A DNA stretch of 24,718 nt. Source: an uncultured Bacteroidota bacterium (GTDB lineage Bacteria; Bacteroidota; Bacteroidia; Flavobacteriales; Flavobacteriaceae). Position 1 is the first letter of the stretch. Each line of letters opens with the position of its first letter. The position numbers and the translations under genes are program-made. The notes beneath the pieces are model-generated. The model did not search any database, had not been told where the DNA came from, and saw only the letters and a program-made list of their open reading frames with translations. Where the stretch lies: positions 1-24,718 of the forward strand of contig CAIJFC010000351.1 of the NCBI GenBank assembly GCA_903819815.1, in the 5' to 3' direction. Below, piece by piece: positions 1 through 8,051 of this stretch.

Positions 1-804
1 ATTGGCAATAAAGTTCACACTGTATTTTGGACTATAATAAAAAAGCTTCGGATTGGCAATATATCGAGTGTTTTGATTCTCCTTTCCTCCGCCAGCATTT
101 ATATCTCCAAACCAGAAATTCTTTTTTCCTTTTTTGAGTTTGATGTTCATCGCAATGTTTTCATCTCCATTTTCCAAACCTTTCAAGGCAGAAACATCGT
201 TGAAATTTCTAAGTACTTGGATTTTATCAATCGCATCTGCAGGAATGTTTTTGACTCCTAATTTAGTATCTCCGTCAAAAAAGTCTTTTCCTTCCACCAT
301 TAATTTGGTGACTTTTTTCCCTTCAACTTCAATCTCACCATCCGCATTTACTTCAACTCCTGGTAATTTTTTTAATACGTCTTCTAATTTTCTTTCGGTT
401 CCTGATTTAAAAGAGTCGGCATTGTAAACTATTGTATCTCCTTTTATCGAAACTGGCATTTCACGAACAATTTCCACTCCTTCAAGCTCTATTCCTCCCG
501 ATTCCAAAGTAATATTTTGATTCATATTTAAAGTAGACGTAGAAATTACAAGCTCTTTTGTTTGCATTCCTAAATAACTCACTTTTATGGAATAACTGGA
601 ATTCGGTTTCAAATTCAATAAATATTTTCCTTTGTCATTTGTAATTGCATAAGAATCCATTGCTTTGGTAACGGTGTTAACCGCCATAACGTTGGCCATT
701 TCAAGCGGTGATTTTCCAACATCTAGAATGAAGCCCTCAAATTTTACAGATTGTGAAAATGAAACGGAAGAAATAAATAATAATAGTAGGAGGGATTTTT
801 TCAT
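1..804 (-). CDS. TonB-receptor-like outer-membrane beta-barrel protein, N-terminal part (runs off the left edge)
   Basis: The reading frame is open from the start at 804 to base 1, giving 268 codons with no stop; relatives are usually about 800-1000 residues, so this is roughly the first third. Residues 1-19 are a signal peptide ending SFSQ. Residues about 20-100 look like a carboxypeptidase-like regulatory domain (KGKYLLNL, YSIKVSYLGM). Residues about 115-230 look like a TonB plug (KGDTIVYNADSF, RKLEDVLKKLPGVEV, KLMVEGKDFF, IDKIQVL), and the barrel begins after that. It would sit in the outer membrane; the ligand cannot be told. It lies 37 bases behind the GLPGLI gene on the same strand, so the two are probably co-transcribed. 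GLPGLI genes are often found beside receptors of this class. No SusD partner is visible, though one could lie off the edge. Family call is confident; function beyond outer-membrane transport or assembly is inference. Confidence 0.85.
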   Translation of the reverse strand, partial: MKKSLLLLLFISSVSFSQSVKFEGFILDVGKSPLEMANVMAVNTVTKAMDSYAITNDKGKYLLNLKPNSSYSIKVSYLGMQTKELVISTSTLNMNQNITLESGGIELEGVEIVREMPVSIKGDTIVYNADSFKSGTERKLEDVLKKLPGVEVNADGEIEVEGKKVTKLMVEGKDFFDGDTKLGVKNIPADAIDKIQVLRNFNDVSALKGLENGDENIAMNIKLKKGKKNFWFGDINAGGGKENQNTRYIANPKLFYYSPKYSVNFIAN

Positions 805-841
805 TACCTTTTTATTGATTTTTTAAATTTTAATTTGTGAA

Positions 842-1762
842 TTAACGCCCCATTCTAATTTGCATCGTCCCATTTCCACCTCTTCCTTGATTCATTTGTC
901 TGAACTCCTCCATTTTTTTAACCACGGTATCGTCGTATTCTTTTTGAGAAATTTCTTTTCCGTTGGTTGGAGATTTTATTTCTACTTTTTCTTTAGAATT
1001 TAGGACAATTTTTGAACACAAAACAACCGTTTTACCATCGCTAACTTCTAATATTAATCCTGGTAATCCCCAATAATTTTCTGGTCCTTGACTGATTGGA
1101 ATTTCAGGAGTATACCAAGCTGTGATTGTTACTTCTTTTGGTAATTCAAAGTCGTCCATAAAGTTCGTTTTCTTAGCTTCTCCTTCAGGTTTTTTAGTTT
1201 CGTCTTTGGATTCTTCCGCTTTCTTTTCCTCTTTTTTAGGTCTGAAATTTCTAAAATCAGCTTGGCTAACTGGTCGAACGGTAGTCGCTTTGAAACAAGT
1301 ATATCCTCCGATTAATTTGGTTTCGCCTTCTAATTTCCATGAATAATTGGGTAATGAATCTTTTACTAAAAATTCTTTTCCCATAAACTCTTTATCCACA
1401 GCATAGGTTTTATCCTTTATGTTCTTAAAATTGGTTCCGCCACCACCCATCATCGAACCCATCATTCTCATTCCACCACCTTGACCGCCTTGACCTGGAG
1501 CGTCTAATTTTTCTTCTTCTTTATAAATAGAAGTTGTTTTTGAAAAATTCAAAATAAAGGTTTTTTCAAACATTTTTTTCATTCTTTCCTCAATCATTTT
1601 TTGCATGTCGGGAGTCATTTCCTTGTTTCCTTCCATTCTAGTTTTGAAATCAGAAGTACTTGTTTTCGACTCATATACGGCCATTCCTTGAAAATCTTGC
1701 GCGTGAACTTGTGTAAATACGATTGCACTAAATACAAGTGATACTATTGTTTTTTTAAACAT
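842..1762 (-). CDS. GLPGLI family secreted protein
   Basis: A 306-residue protein with a signal peptide at 1-21 (ending VHAQ). The family signature GLPGLI is exact at residues 232-237, preceded by AWYTPEIPISQGPENYW and followed by LEVSDGKTVV, which is the usual context. The molecular role of this family is not established; members are periplasmic or surface proteins typical of Bacteroidota. Two low-complexity insertions stand out: a Gly/Met-rich segment at about 89-110 (GGGMRMMGSMMGGGG) and a Lys/Glu-rich segment at about 175-199. The C-terminus is also Met/Gly/Arg-rich. It is the first gene of a two-gene unit with the receptor-like gene downstream. A possible -7 box (CATATTTG on the minus strand, 1842-1835) lies upstream, but its -33 partner is poorly spaced. 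Metal binding by the Met-rich stretch is only a guess. Confidence 0.9.
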   Translation of the reverse strand: MFKKTIVSLVFSAIVFTQVHAQDFQGMAVYESKTSTSDFKTRMEGNKEMTPDMQKMIEERMKKMFEKTFILNFSKTTSIYKEEEKLDAPGQGGQGGGMRMMGSMMGGGGTNFKNIKDKTYAVDKEFMGKEFLVKDSLPNYSWKLEGETKLIGGYTCFKATTVRPVSQADFRNFRPKKEEKKAEESKDETKKPEGEAKKTNFMDDFELPKEVTITAWYTPEIPISQGPENYWGLPGLILEVSDGKTVVLCSKIVLNSKEKVEIKSPTNGKEISQKEYDDTVVKKMEEFRQMNQGRGGNGTMQIRMGR

Positions 1763-1920
1763 AAATTCGGTTTTTATATTGTTAATTTAGATTCAGAAAC
1801 TTAATAATTATAACTATTAGTAATTTTTAAGATGCAAATATGACGATTTAGAATAATAAATGTTACAAATTATATGTTAAAATAAAATACCTAAAAACTA
1901 AAACCGTAATTTAGCGTTCA

Positions 1921-2715
1921 ATGAAAACATATATTCAAATAATTATTCTTTTTATCTTAGTAATTTTGCCATGTCAAGGGCAAAACACTTCGGCGACTTT
2001 ATTATCTACTGAATCCATTTCGGCAAGTCGTTTTTTAGCAATTGATGTTTTATCAAGTTACTATTATGAAGAAAATGGCGTTTTATTTAAGAAAAATGGA
2101 GATCACATTTGGCAATACAAAAACCTTGCTTTAGGGAAAATACTAAAAATTGACACTCAAAACCCGCTAAAAATTGCCGTTTTCTTTGAGGGTTTTAATT
2201 CCGTAGTTTTATTAGATAATCAGTTAAATGAAATTAAAAGAATAGCCTTCTCTGATATCAATAAAGCCTCCATAATTACTATTGCTATTGGGATTGCCGC
2301 TCAAAATAAACTATGGTTTTACGATACTAATTCTCAAAAAATTGGACTTTATAATTTTGCAAATGAAGATTTCAAATTCATTTCAACGCCAATTCAAGGC
2401 AATTTCAAACATTATGAATCCGATTTCAATAATTTTCAATGGATTGATAAAGATTTAAACTGGTATTCATGTAATTTATTTGGAGAAATTAAATTGATTG
2501 GACAAGTGCCCGATTTTGATAAAATTCAAATTATAAATTCCCATTTAGTTTTATTTTCAAAGGGGGAAAACTTGTATTTTCTAGATTTTAAATCAAATAA
2601 AACTCAAGAAGTGCAAAATGTTAATAAAAGCTTTGATTTTTTTATTTACAAAGACCAAATTTTATCTATTTTTACCAATCGACAAATTAAGAATTATAAA
2701 ATACTTTTACCATAA
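1921..2715 (+). CDS. Secreted protein of unknown function, propeller-like
   Basis: A 264-residue protein. Residues 1-21 form a signal peptide (hydrophobic IIILFILVILP, ending CQGQ), so it is probably periplasmic or outer-membrane associated. The rest is made of short beta-strand-like segments with recurring aromatic and Asp/Asn turns (IWQYKNLALG, KLWFYDTNSQKIGLYNF, NLYFLDFKSNKTQEV), reminiscent of a WD40/NHL-type propeller. No diagnostic motif is present, so I do not name a family. Its stop codon overlaps the start of the deoxynucleoside kinase gene by one base (taATG), implying translational coupling. The two products act in different compartments, so the pairing may reflect shared transcription rather than shared function. 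Confidence 0.75.
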   Translation: MKTYIQIIILFILVILPCQGQNTSATLLSTESISASRFLAIDVLSSYYYEENGVLFKKNGDHIWQYKNLALGKILKIDTQNPLKIAVFFEGFNSVVLLDNQLNEIKRIAFSDINKASIITIAIGIAAQNKLWFYDTNSQKIGLYNFANEDFKFISTPIQGNFKHYESDFNNFQWIDKDLNWYSCNLFGEIKLIGQVPDFDKIQIINSHLVLFSKGENLYFLDFKSNKTQEVQNVNKSFDFFIYKDQILSIFTNRQIKNYKILLP

Positions 2716-3329
2716 TGCACATAGCTATAGCAGGAAATATAGGAGCGGGGAAAACATCATTAACTCGCTTGTTAGCAAAGCATTTCAAGTGGGACCCTCA
2801 TTTTGAAGACGTAGTTGACAACCCTTATTTAGATGATTTTTACCATCAAATGGAACGCTGGTCGTTCAATCTACAAATCTATTTTTTAAATAGTCGATTT
2901 AGACAGGTGCTTCAAATTCGCGAAAGCGGTAAAAAAATTATTCAAGATAGAACCATCTATGAAGATGCTCATATTTTTGCTCCCAACCTTCACGCTATGG
3001 GGTTGATGACCAATAGAGATTTTCAAAATTACAGCTCTCTTTTTGATCTAATGGAAGGGCTAGTTGCTCCCCCTGATGTGCTTATTTATTTAAGAAGTTC
3101 TATTCCTAATTTAGTTTCACAAATTCACAAGCGCGGTCGCGAATATGAGAATTCAATTTCTATTGAATATTTAAATCGTTTAAACGAAAGATACGAAGCT
3201 TGGATTTCTTCCTATACTAAAGGGAAGTTGGTAATTATTGACGTTGATACTATTGATTTTGTGAATAATCCTGAAGATTTAGGGATGATCATTAATAAAA
3301 TTGACGCGGAATTAAACGGGTTATTTTAG
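2715..3329 (+). CDS. Deoxynucleoside kinase
   Basis: A 204-residue cytoplasmic enzyme that phosphorylates deoxynucleosides to deoxynucleoside monophosphates in nucleotide salvage. Visible motifs of the dNK/dCK/dGK family: P-loop GNIGAGKTS at residues 7-15; ERW at 47-49 in the substrate region; the DR(S/T)-type motif QDRTIYED at 77-84; and the LID motif RGREYE at 140-145, whose arginines contact phosphate. Length is typical of the bacterial family. Which base it prefers (deoxyadenosine or deoxyguanosine are common for bacterial members) cannot be read from the sequence. It starts on the last base of the upstream stop codon. Its own stop is one base from the stop of the convergent gene at 3331, with no hairpin terminator between them. 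Confidence 0.92.
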   Translation: MHIAIAGNIGAGKTSLTRLLAKHFKWDPHFEDVVDNPYLDDFYHQMERWSFNLQIYFLNSRFRQVLQIRESGKKIIQDRTIYEDAHIFAPNLHAMGLMTNRDFQNYSSLFDLMEGLVAPPDVLIYLRSSIPNLVSQIHKRGREYENSISIEYLNRLNERYEAWISSYTKGKLVIIDVDTIDFVNNPEDLGMIINKIDAELNGLF

Positions 3330-3330
3330 T

Positions 3331-3693
3331 CTAATAATTATTTCTAAACCAAACTTTCATCCATTCTCTTTTTAATATCAAAAAAGATACTTGCTCGGAT
3401 AAAATAACTAAATCAGAGCCGTCTAGTTTTTTTATTTGATCTTCGGGAACGTCAATTATATAAAGTAAATTGAGGTATTCTGCAAATTTATATTGAATCA
3501 GTCGATATATTTTTTCGTGTAATTCCACTTTCAATTCTTCCGGTGAAATTGTCATTGGAAAATCGATAGGTTCATTTGCCAAATTAAAATCTTTGTTGAT
3601 TTGTTCAATTAATTTTAAGTATAAATTGTCTTGAGAGGCTTCACTCAGTAATAAATCTGAATTTATAGGAGCAATAAATGTTTTTGAACTCAT
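3331..3693 (-). CDS. Small protein of unknown function following the polyprenyl synthase
   Basis: A 120-residue acidic protein with no signal peptide and no membrane segment, so probably cytoplasmic. It is largely helical in appearance (YLKLIEQINKDF, EKIYRLIQYKFAEYL, LVILSEQVSFLILKREW). I recognise no domain. It begins 5 bases after the stop of the polyprenyl diphosphate synthase gene on the same strand, so it is very likely translated from the same mRNA. That suggests, but does not prove, a link to isoprenoid metabolism. It ends one base from the convergent kinase gene. Confidence 0.75.
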   Translation of the reverse strand: MSSKTFIAPINSDLLLSEASQDNLYLKLIEQINKDFNLANEPIDFPMTISPEELKVELHEKIYRLIQYKFAEYLNLLYIIDVPEDQIKKLDGSDLVILSEQVSFLILKREWMKVWFRNNY

Positions 3694-3698
3694 TAAAA

Positions 3699-4673
3699 TT
3701 AAACTTTTCGCCCCATTAAATTTTCACCAAAAGTTCTAAGCATATCCTTTTTATCGTTGTCAATGCTAATATTCTGTAAGGTATCAAAAGCCTTAAAAGT
3801 AAAATCTTGAATCGCATTTTTGGTTTCCTGAGCGGCACCCGAAGCCACGAATATTTCTTTAACTGCGGCAATTTTATCGGAACTATCTTCAGGCTGAATG
3901 GCAAATAAATCAACTAATTGCTGTGCTTGATCCCTTGAAGCAAATTCAAGTGCTTTTAGATACAAATACGTTTTTTTGTTTTCGATAATATCGCCACCAA
4001 CTTGCTTTCCAAAAGTTTCAGGATTTCCAAAAGCATCTAAATAATCGTCTTGCAATTGAAATGCCAATCCTAAATTCAAACCAAAATCATAAATTAAATT
4101 GGCGTTTTCTTGAGAGGTTTCTGCGATGATAGCGCCCATTTTCATTGCTGCTGCAACCAATACGGCCGTTTTATATTGAATCATTTTCAGGTATTCTGGA
4201 ATTGAAACATCGGTTCGGGTTTCAAAATCGACATCCCATTGTTGGCCTTCGCAGACTTCCAAAGCCGTTTTGCTAAATAGTTTTGCCAATTCTCTGAAAA
4301 TAGCGGGTTCGTATTTTTCAAAATATTGATAGGCTAAAATTAACATGGCATCACCAGAAAGAATCCCCGTATTGATATCCCACTTTTCATGCACCGTTAC
4401 ATTTCCTCTTCGCAAAGGGGCGTCGTCCATAATATCATCATGGATCAGCGAAAAATTATGGAAAACCTCAACAGCAAGTGCTGCTGGTAATGCTTTTTTA
4501 TAATCGGCATCAAAAACTTCCGCACTCATTAAAGTTAAAACCGGACGCATTCTTTTTCCACCTAATCCTAAAATATAATGAATAGGATCATAAAGATTTT
4601 TTGGCTCTTTAGTTTCGTATTGAGATTCTAAATAGTCCGCAATAAATTCTTGATACTGATTAATAGAATGCAT
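3699..4673 (-). CDS. Polyprenyl diphosphate synthase (probable short chain, FPP/GGPP)
   Basis: A 324-residue trans-isoprenyl diphosphate synthase, which condenses isopentenyl diphosphate onto an allylic diphosphate in the cytoplasm. Motifs: GGKRMRP at 38-44 (IPP/diphosphate binding); first Asp-rich motif DDIMD at 79-83 followed by APLRRG; EGQ at 142-144; KT at 168-169; second Asp-rich motif DDYLD at 209-213 within FQLQDDYLDAFG. The residue five positions before the first Asp motif is Phe (F74) and the motif has no two-residue insertion. This pattern is known from archaeal-type geranylgeranyl diphosphate synthases, so GGPP for carotenoids or quinone precursors is a reasonable guess. It heads a two-gene unit with the 120-residue protein and diverges from the efflux operon. 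Confidence 0.92.
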   Translation of the reverse strand: MHSINQYQEFIADYLESQYETKEPKNLYDPIHYILGLGGKRMRPVLTLMSAEVFDADYKKALPAALAVEVFHNFSLIHDDIMDDAPLRRGNVTVHEKWDINTGILSGDAMLILAYQYFEKYEPAIFRELAKLFSKTALEVCEGQQWDVDFETRTDVSIPEYLKMIQYKTAVLVAAAMKMGAIIAETSQENANLIYDFGLNLGLAFQLQDDYLDAFGNPETFGKQVGGDIIENKKTYLYLKALEFASRDQAQQLVDLFAIQPEDSSDKIAAVKEIFVASGAAQETKNAIQDFTFKAFDTLQNISIDNDKKDMLRTFGENLMGRKV

Positions 4674-4750
4674 GCTTCTAGATTTGTTATTATTTTTTAA
4701 AAATAAAATTAGTAGTAAATATGCTATTTGAGCCTTACAAAGAAACTCAA

Positions 4751-4828
4751 AAAAGTTTGAACTATAAACTTTCTTAAATGTTAAATAATTGTAAATACGG
4801 GGAAACTATTTTGGTATTCAAAGTTTCC
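4751..4828. promoter_or_regulatory. AAACT/AGTTT palindromes, candidate TetR-type operator
   Basis: The intergenic region between the polyprenyl synthase and the regulator gene holds two clear inverted repeats built from the same word: AAAGTTT at 4752-4758 with AAACTTT at 4766-4772 (7-base gap), and GGAAACT at 4801-4807 with AGTTTCC at 4822-4828 (14-base gap). A further GAAACT at 4743-4748 pairs with AGTTT at 4754-4758. The second palindrome straddles the -33 box at 4810-4813, where a bound repressor would block RNA polymerase. Autoregulation by the adjacent TetR protein is the natural reading, but it is inference. Confidence 0.45.
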
Positions 4829-4840
4829 GTCGTAAGTTTG
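4810..4840 (+). promoter_or_regulatory. Bacteroidota-type promoter of the efflux operon
   Basis: TTTG at 4810-4813 and TAAGTTTG at 4833-4840 are separated by 19 bases, matching the Bacteroidota sigma factor consensus (TTTG, 17-21 bases, TAnnTTTG). Transcription would start near 4847, about 20 bases before the regulator start codon at 4869. Confidence 0.7.
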
Positions 4841-4868
4841 CGCCAAATTTAAAAATTTCACCTATCCA

Positions 4869-5468
4869 ATGAGAGAGAAAATTATGTCTAAAGCAAGTGA
4901 TTTGTTCATGAAACTAGGTTTCAAGAGTGTCACTATGGATGATATAGCGGGAGAAATGTGCATTTCTAAAAAAACCATTTATAAGTTTTTTAGCAATAAA
5001 GAAATTCTGATTGAGGAAATTACTGGAATGATTCATTCTGAAATTCATGAGATTGTGGGTCAAATTGTAGCTCTAAATTATAATGCGATCGAAGAAAATT
5101 TTGAAATTAGAAAGATGTTCAAGGAAATGTTCAAATCGGCTGATACTTCTCCGGTTTACCAATTAAAAAAACACTACCCTTCCATTTTTGAAAAAGTAAT
5201 GGAAAAAGAAATCAATGAATGCAACACTTTATTCAAAAATAATATTGAAAAAGGAATTGCCCAAGGCCTTTACAGAAAAGAAATTCCCGTGGAAACCTTT
5301 GTTAAATTTTACTATAATTTGATATTTAGTATAAAGGAGCAAACCGTTTCTGAAAAAGAAGGGCAAAAATTAGAATTACAAATATTAGAATACCACACCA
5401 GAGCAATTGCTACACCCGAAGGGATTGCAGAATTAGAAAAACAATTATTGAACATCGAAAAACAATGA
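4869..5468 (+). CDS. TetR/AcrR family transcriptional regulator
   Basis: A 199-residue DNA-binding regulator. The N-terminal helix-turn-helix is typical: ASDLFMKLGFKSVTMDDIA then ISKKTIYKFFSNKEIL (residues about 9-46). The remainder is helical ligand-binding and dimer-forming sequence without strong conservation. It is the first gene of the efflux operon: its TGA stop overlaps the ATG of the TolC gene in an ATGA junction at 5465-5468, so it is co-transcribed with the pump it presumably controls. Palindromes around the promoter are candidate binding sites. Most relatives in this arrangement are repressors released by a pump substrate. The inducer is unknown. Confidence 0.93.
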   Translation: MREKIMSKASDLFMKLGFKSVTMDDIAGEMCISKKTIYKFFSNKEILIEEITGMIHSEIHEIVGQIVALNYNAIEENFEIRKMFKEMFKSADTSPVYQLKKHYPSIFEKVMEKEINECNTLFKNNIEKGIAQGLYRKEIPVETFVKFYYNLIFSIKEQTVSEKEGQKLELQILEYHTRAIATPEGIAELEKQLLNIEKQ

Positions 5469-6805
5469 AAAAATTAATTTTTATTAGTGTATTGTCCTTT
5501 GCCTTTATTGCCAATGCGCAAGAAAAACCAAAAAGCAACTCGTTTAGTTTAGACGAAGCTATTAATTATGCGTTAAGCAATAATTATGCAGTTATAAATT
5601 CTCAAAGAGATATAGCTTCTGCCAAAAGTAAAAAGTGGGAAACAACAGCCATGGGGCTTCCGCAAATAAATGCAAGTTTAGACTATCAAAACAACTTTGA
5701 ATTACAGAAATCACTTATTCCAGCGCAATTTTTTGGCGGAAATCCGGGAGAATTTGCCGAAGTCGCTTTTGGAACCAAACACAATATGAATGCTAGAACC
5801 ACCTTAAGTCAGTTGCTATTTGATGGTTCGTATATTGTTGCGTTGCAAGCTTCCAAAACCTATTTAAAATTTTACCAAAATTCCAAAGAAAAAACAGATC
5901 AAGAGGTTAAAGAAATGGTTATCAATGCCTACGGAAATGTTCTGTTAACAGAAGAAAGCATCTTGATATTAGAAAAAAATAAAGCAATCTTAGAAAAAAC
6001 ATTGTTTGACACTAAAGAAACTTTTAAAAACGGTTTAATTGAAGAAGAGAGTGTAGAGCAACTTCAAATTACACTTTCAACAGTAAATAGTAATTTGAAT
6101 AATGTTAAAAGACTTAGAGAAATAGCATTAAATATGTTGAAAATTTCTTTAGGATTAAATATTGACGATGAATTAAAATTAACTGACAAATTAGATACTC
6201 TTGCAATAAAGAATTTGGACGCGTCTTTTTCTCAAGTAGAATTTACCCCTACTCAAAATATCTATTACCAAATGGCATTGAATTTTCAAGAACAACGCCA
6301 GTTAGAATTTAAGCTACAAAAAACCAAATCCTTACCTTCATTAGCAGCTGTGGTAAATGTAGGTTATAATGCATTTGGAAATCAGTTTCAATTTTTTACA
6401 AGCAATCAAAAATGGTTGAATTATTCCAATATGGGAATTAATTTAAGTGTTCCAATATTTAGCAGTTTTGCAAGAACTGCTAGAACGCAACAAGCAAAAA
6501 TTGCGTTTGAAAAAGCCAAAACACAACTTACCGAAACAGAACAAAAATTAAAATTACAATATGCGAATGCTAAAAGTGAATATGAATTTAGCATCGAAGC
6601 ATTTGCAACAGCAAAAACCAATTTGAATTTAGCCGAGCGCATAGAAAAAAAGCAAGGTGTCAAATTTAAAGAAGGATTGTCGTCTAGTTTCGACTATAGT
6701 GAAGCGCAACGACAATTGTATGCGGCACAACAAAATTACCTTCAATCGATGGTTAATGTTATCAATAAAAAAGCAAGTTTAGAAAAAGTAATTAATAAAA
6801 AATAA
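5465..6805 (+). CDS. TolC family outer-membrane efflux protein
   Basis: A 446-residue outer-membrane channel component. Signal peptide 1-18 (MKKLIFISVLSFAFIANAQ). The mature protein shows the duplicated OEP pattern of long amphipathic helices and short strands: SLDEAINYALSNNY near the start, ASLDYQNNF and ARTTLSQLLFDG for the first strand pair, GINLSVPIFSSFARTARTQQAK for the second, and FKEGLSSSFDYSEAQRQLYAAQQNYLQS near the end, which is the classic closing motif. Length fits the family. It overlaps the regulator gene by 4 bases and is followed after 20 bases by the adaptor gene, so the exit duct is produced together with its pump. Confidence 0.93.
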   Translation: MKKLIFISVLSFAFIANAQEKPKSNSFSLDEAINYALSNNYAVINSQRDIASAKSKKWETTAMGLPQINASLDYQNNFELQKSLIPAQFFGGNPGEFAEVAFGTKHNMNARTTLSQLLFDGSYIVALQASKTYLKFYQNSKEKTDQEVKEMVINAYGNVLLTEESILILEKNKAILEKTLFDTKETFKNGLIEEESVEQLQITLSTVNSNLNNVKRLREIALNMLKISLGLNIDDELKLTDKLDTLAIKNLDASFSQVEFTPTQNIYYQMALNFQEQRQLEFKLQKTKSLPSLAAVVNVGYNAFGNQFQFFTSNQKWLNYSNMGINLSVPIFSSFARTARTQQAKIAFEKAKTQLTETEQKLKLQYANAKSEYEFSIEAFATAKTNLNLAERIEKKQGVKFKEGLSSSFDYSEAQRQLYAAQQNYLQSMVNVINKKASLEKVINKK

Positions 6806-6825
6806 TCAAGAAAAAACCTTTAAAA

Positions 6826-7965
6826 ATGAAAAAAATAATTTTAATCGCAACTATTTCCGCACTACTATTTTCTTGTGGAAAGAAAGAAGACAACGCCAAT
6901 ATTGATTCGTTAATTTCTTCAAAAAACCTGGTATCTATCAAAGCAAAAAGAGCGGAATTGCAAACGCAATTAACAAAATTGGACAATGCAATAGCCGAAT
7001 TGGATGTTAAAAAAACGGAGGAAGCATTGGTTTCTGTGGCAACGGTAAAAGACACTATTTTCAGTCATTATTTAGAAGTGCAAGGAAATGTAAACACCAA
7101 AGAAAACCTAATTATTTACCCTCAATATGCTGGAATCTTAAATACTGTTAATGTAATTGCAGGACAAAAAGTGACTAAAGGACAAGTTTTAGGTACTATT
7201 GATGATGGTGGATTAAGTCAGCAATTGGGGCAATTAGAAAACCAATTGGCATTAGCAAAAACAACTTTCGAAAGACAAAAGCGTTTATGGGATCAAAAAA
7301 TTGGTTCTGAAATACAATATTTACAAGCCCAAACCAATATGGTTAGCCAACAAAAAGCGGTTAATCAAATGAAAGCCCAAATGGCAAAAACAAGAATTAT
7401 CGCTCCATTTAATGGCGTAATTGATGAGTTAATTGCTGAAAGAGGACAAGTGGTTGGGCCGGGACAAGGATTGATGAGAATTGTAAATTTGAACAACATG
7501 TTTGTTTCAACAACGGTTCCTGAAAGTTATATTGGAAAATTAAAAGTAGGAACTGAAGTAAGCGTTTATTTAGCTTCTTTAGGAAAATCATTTAATGGTA
7601 AAATTCGTCAAGTAGGAAATAATATCAACCCTAATAATAGAAGTTTTGGAATTGAAGTTTCGGTTCCTAATACTGAAAATTTATTGCGTCCAAACCAAGT
7701 AGCGAAACTTAAAATTACGGATTACACCAATGCCAAAGCGGTTGTGGTTCCTTCCAATGTGATTCAAGAAGATGCTGACGGAAACCAATTTGTTTTTGAA
7801 GTTTCATCAGTGAAAGATAAAACTGGAATTGCGAAAAAGGTAATTGTAAAAGTGGGTAAAACATCGGATAATTTCACTGAGATTTTAAGCGGATTAGAGC
7901 CAAAAACAATGGTTGTTGGTGACGGTGTAAAAACAGTATCAGAAGGAATGAAGCTTAATTTCTAA
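6826..7965 (+). CDS. RND efflux periplasmic adaptor (membrane fusion protein), lipoprotein
   Basis: A 379-residue adaptor linking the inner-membrane pump to the TolC channel. It has a lipoprotein signal with lipobox LLFSC, the lipidated Cys at residue 17. A short charged coiled coil follows at about 30-66. The lipoyl/barrel-sandwich half-motifs are at about 85-130 (VNTKENLIIYPQYAGIL, VIAGQKVTKGQVLGTIDDGG) and about 185-215 (RIIAPFNGVIDELIAERGQVVGPGQGLM), with the hairpin (LAKTTFERQKRLWDQKIGSEIQY) between them. The beta-barrel and membrane-proximal domains follow. The coiled coil before the first lipoyl half is an extra I see in some Bacteroidota adaptors. Anchoring is probably to the inner membrane. 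Confidence 0.93.
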   Translation: MKKIILIATISALLFSCGKKEDNANIDSLISSKNLVSIKAKRAELQTQLTKLDNAIAELDVKKTEEALVSVATVKDTIFSHYLEVQGNVNTKENLIIYPQYAGILNTVNVIAGQKVTKGQVLGTIDDGGLSQQLGQLENQLALAKTTFERQKRLWDQKIGSEIQYLQAQTNMVSQQKAVNQMKAQMAKTRIIAPFNGVIDELIAERGQVVGPGQGLMRIVNLNNMFVSTTVPESYIGKLKVGTEVSVYLASLGKSFNGKIRQVGNNINPNNRSFGIEVSVPNTENLLRPNQVAKLKITDYTNAKAVVVPSNVIQEDADGNQFVFEVSSVKDKTGIAKKVIVKVGKTSDNFTEILSGLEPKTMVVGDGVKTVSEGMKLNF

Positions 7966-7986
7966 GCCCCCTAACCCCCGAAGGGG
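7966..7986 (+). repeat. C-rich/G-rich palindromic insert between adaptor and permease genes
   Basis: Immediately after the adaptor stop codon is a C-rich stretch with two C runs, then GAA, then GGGG; the second C run can pair with the GGGG. It is very GC-rich compared with the surrounding AT-rich DNA. I recognise this kind of sequence as a recurring intergenic motif in flavobacterial genomes, though I cannot count copies here. It lies inside the operon and could act as an mRNA stem that adjusts adaptor versus permease expression. It has no T tract, so it is not a standard terminator. Confidence 0.5.
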
Positions 7987-8051
7987 AAATCAAAAATGTC
8001 AACTATTGAATTCAAAATTTATCATTTAAAATTTATAATAACTCTTATAAA

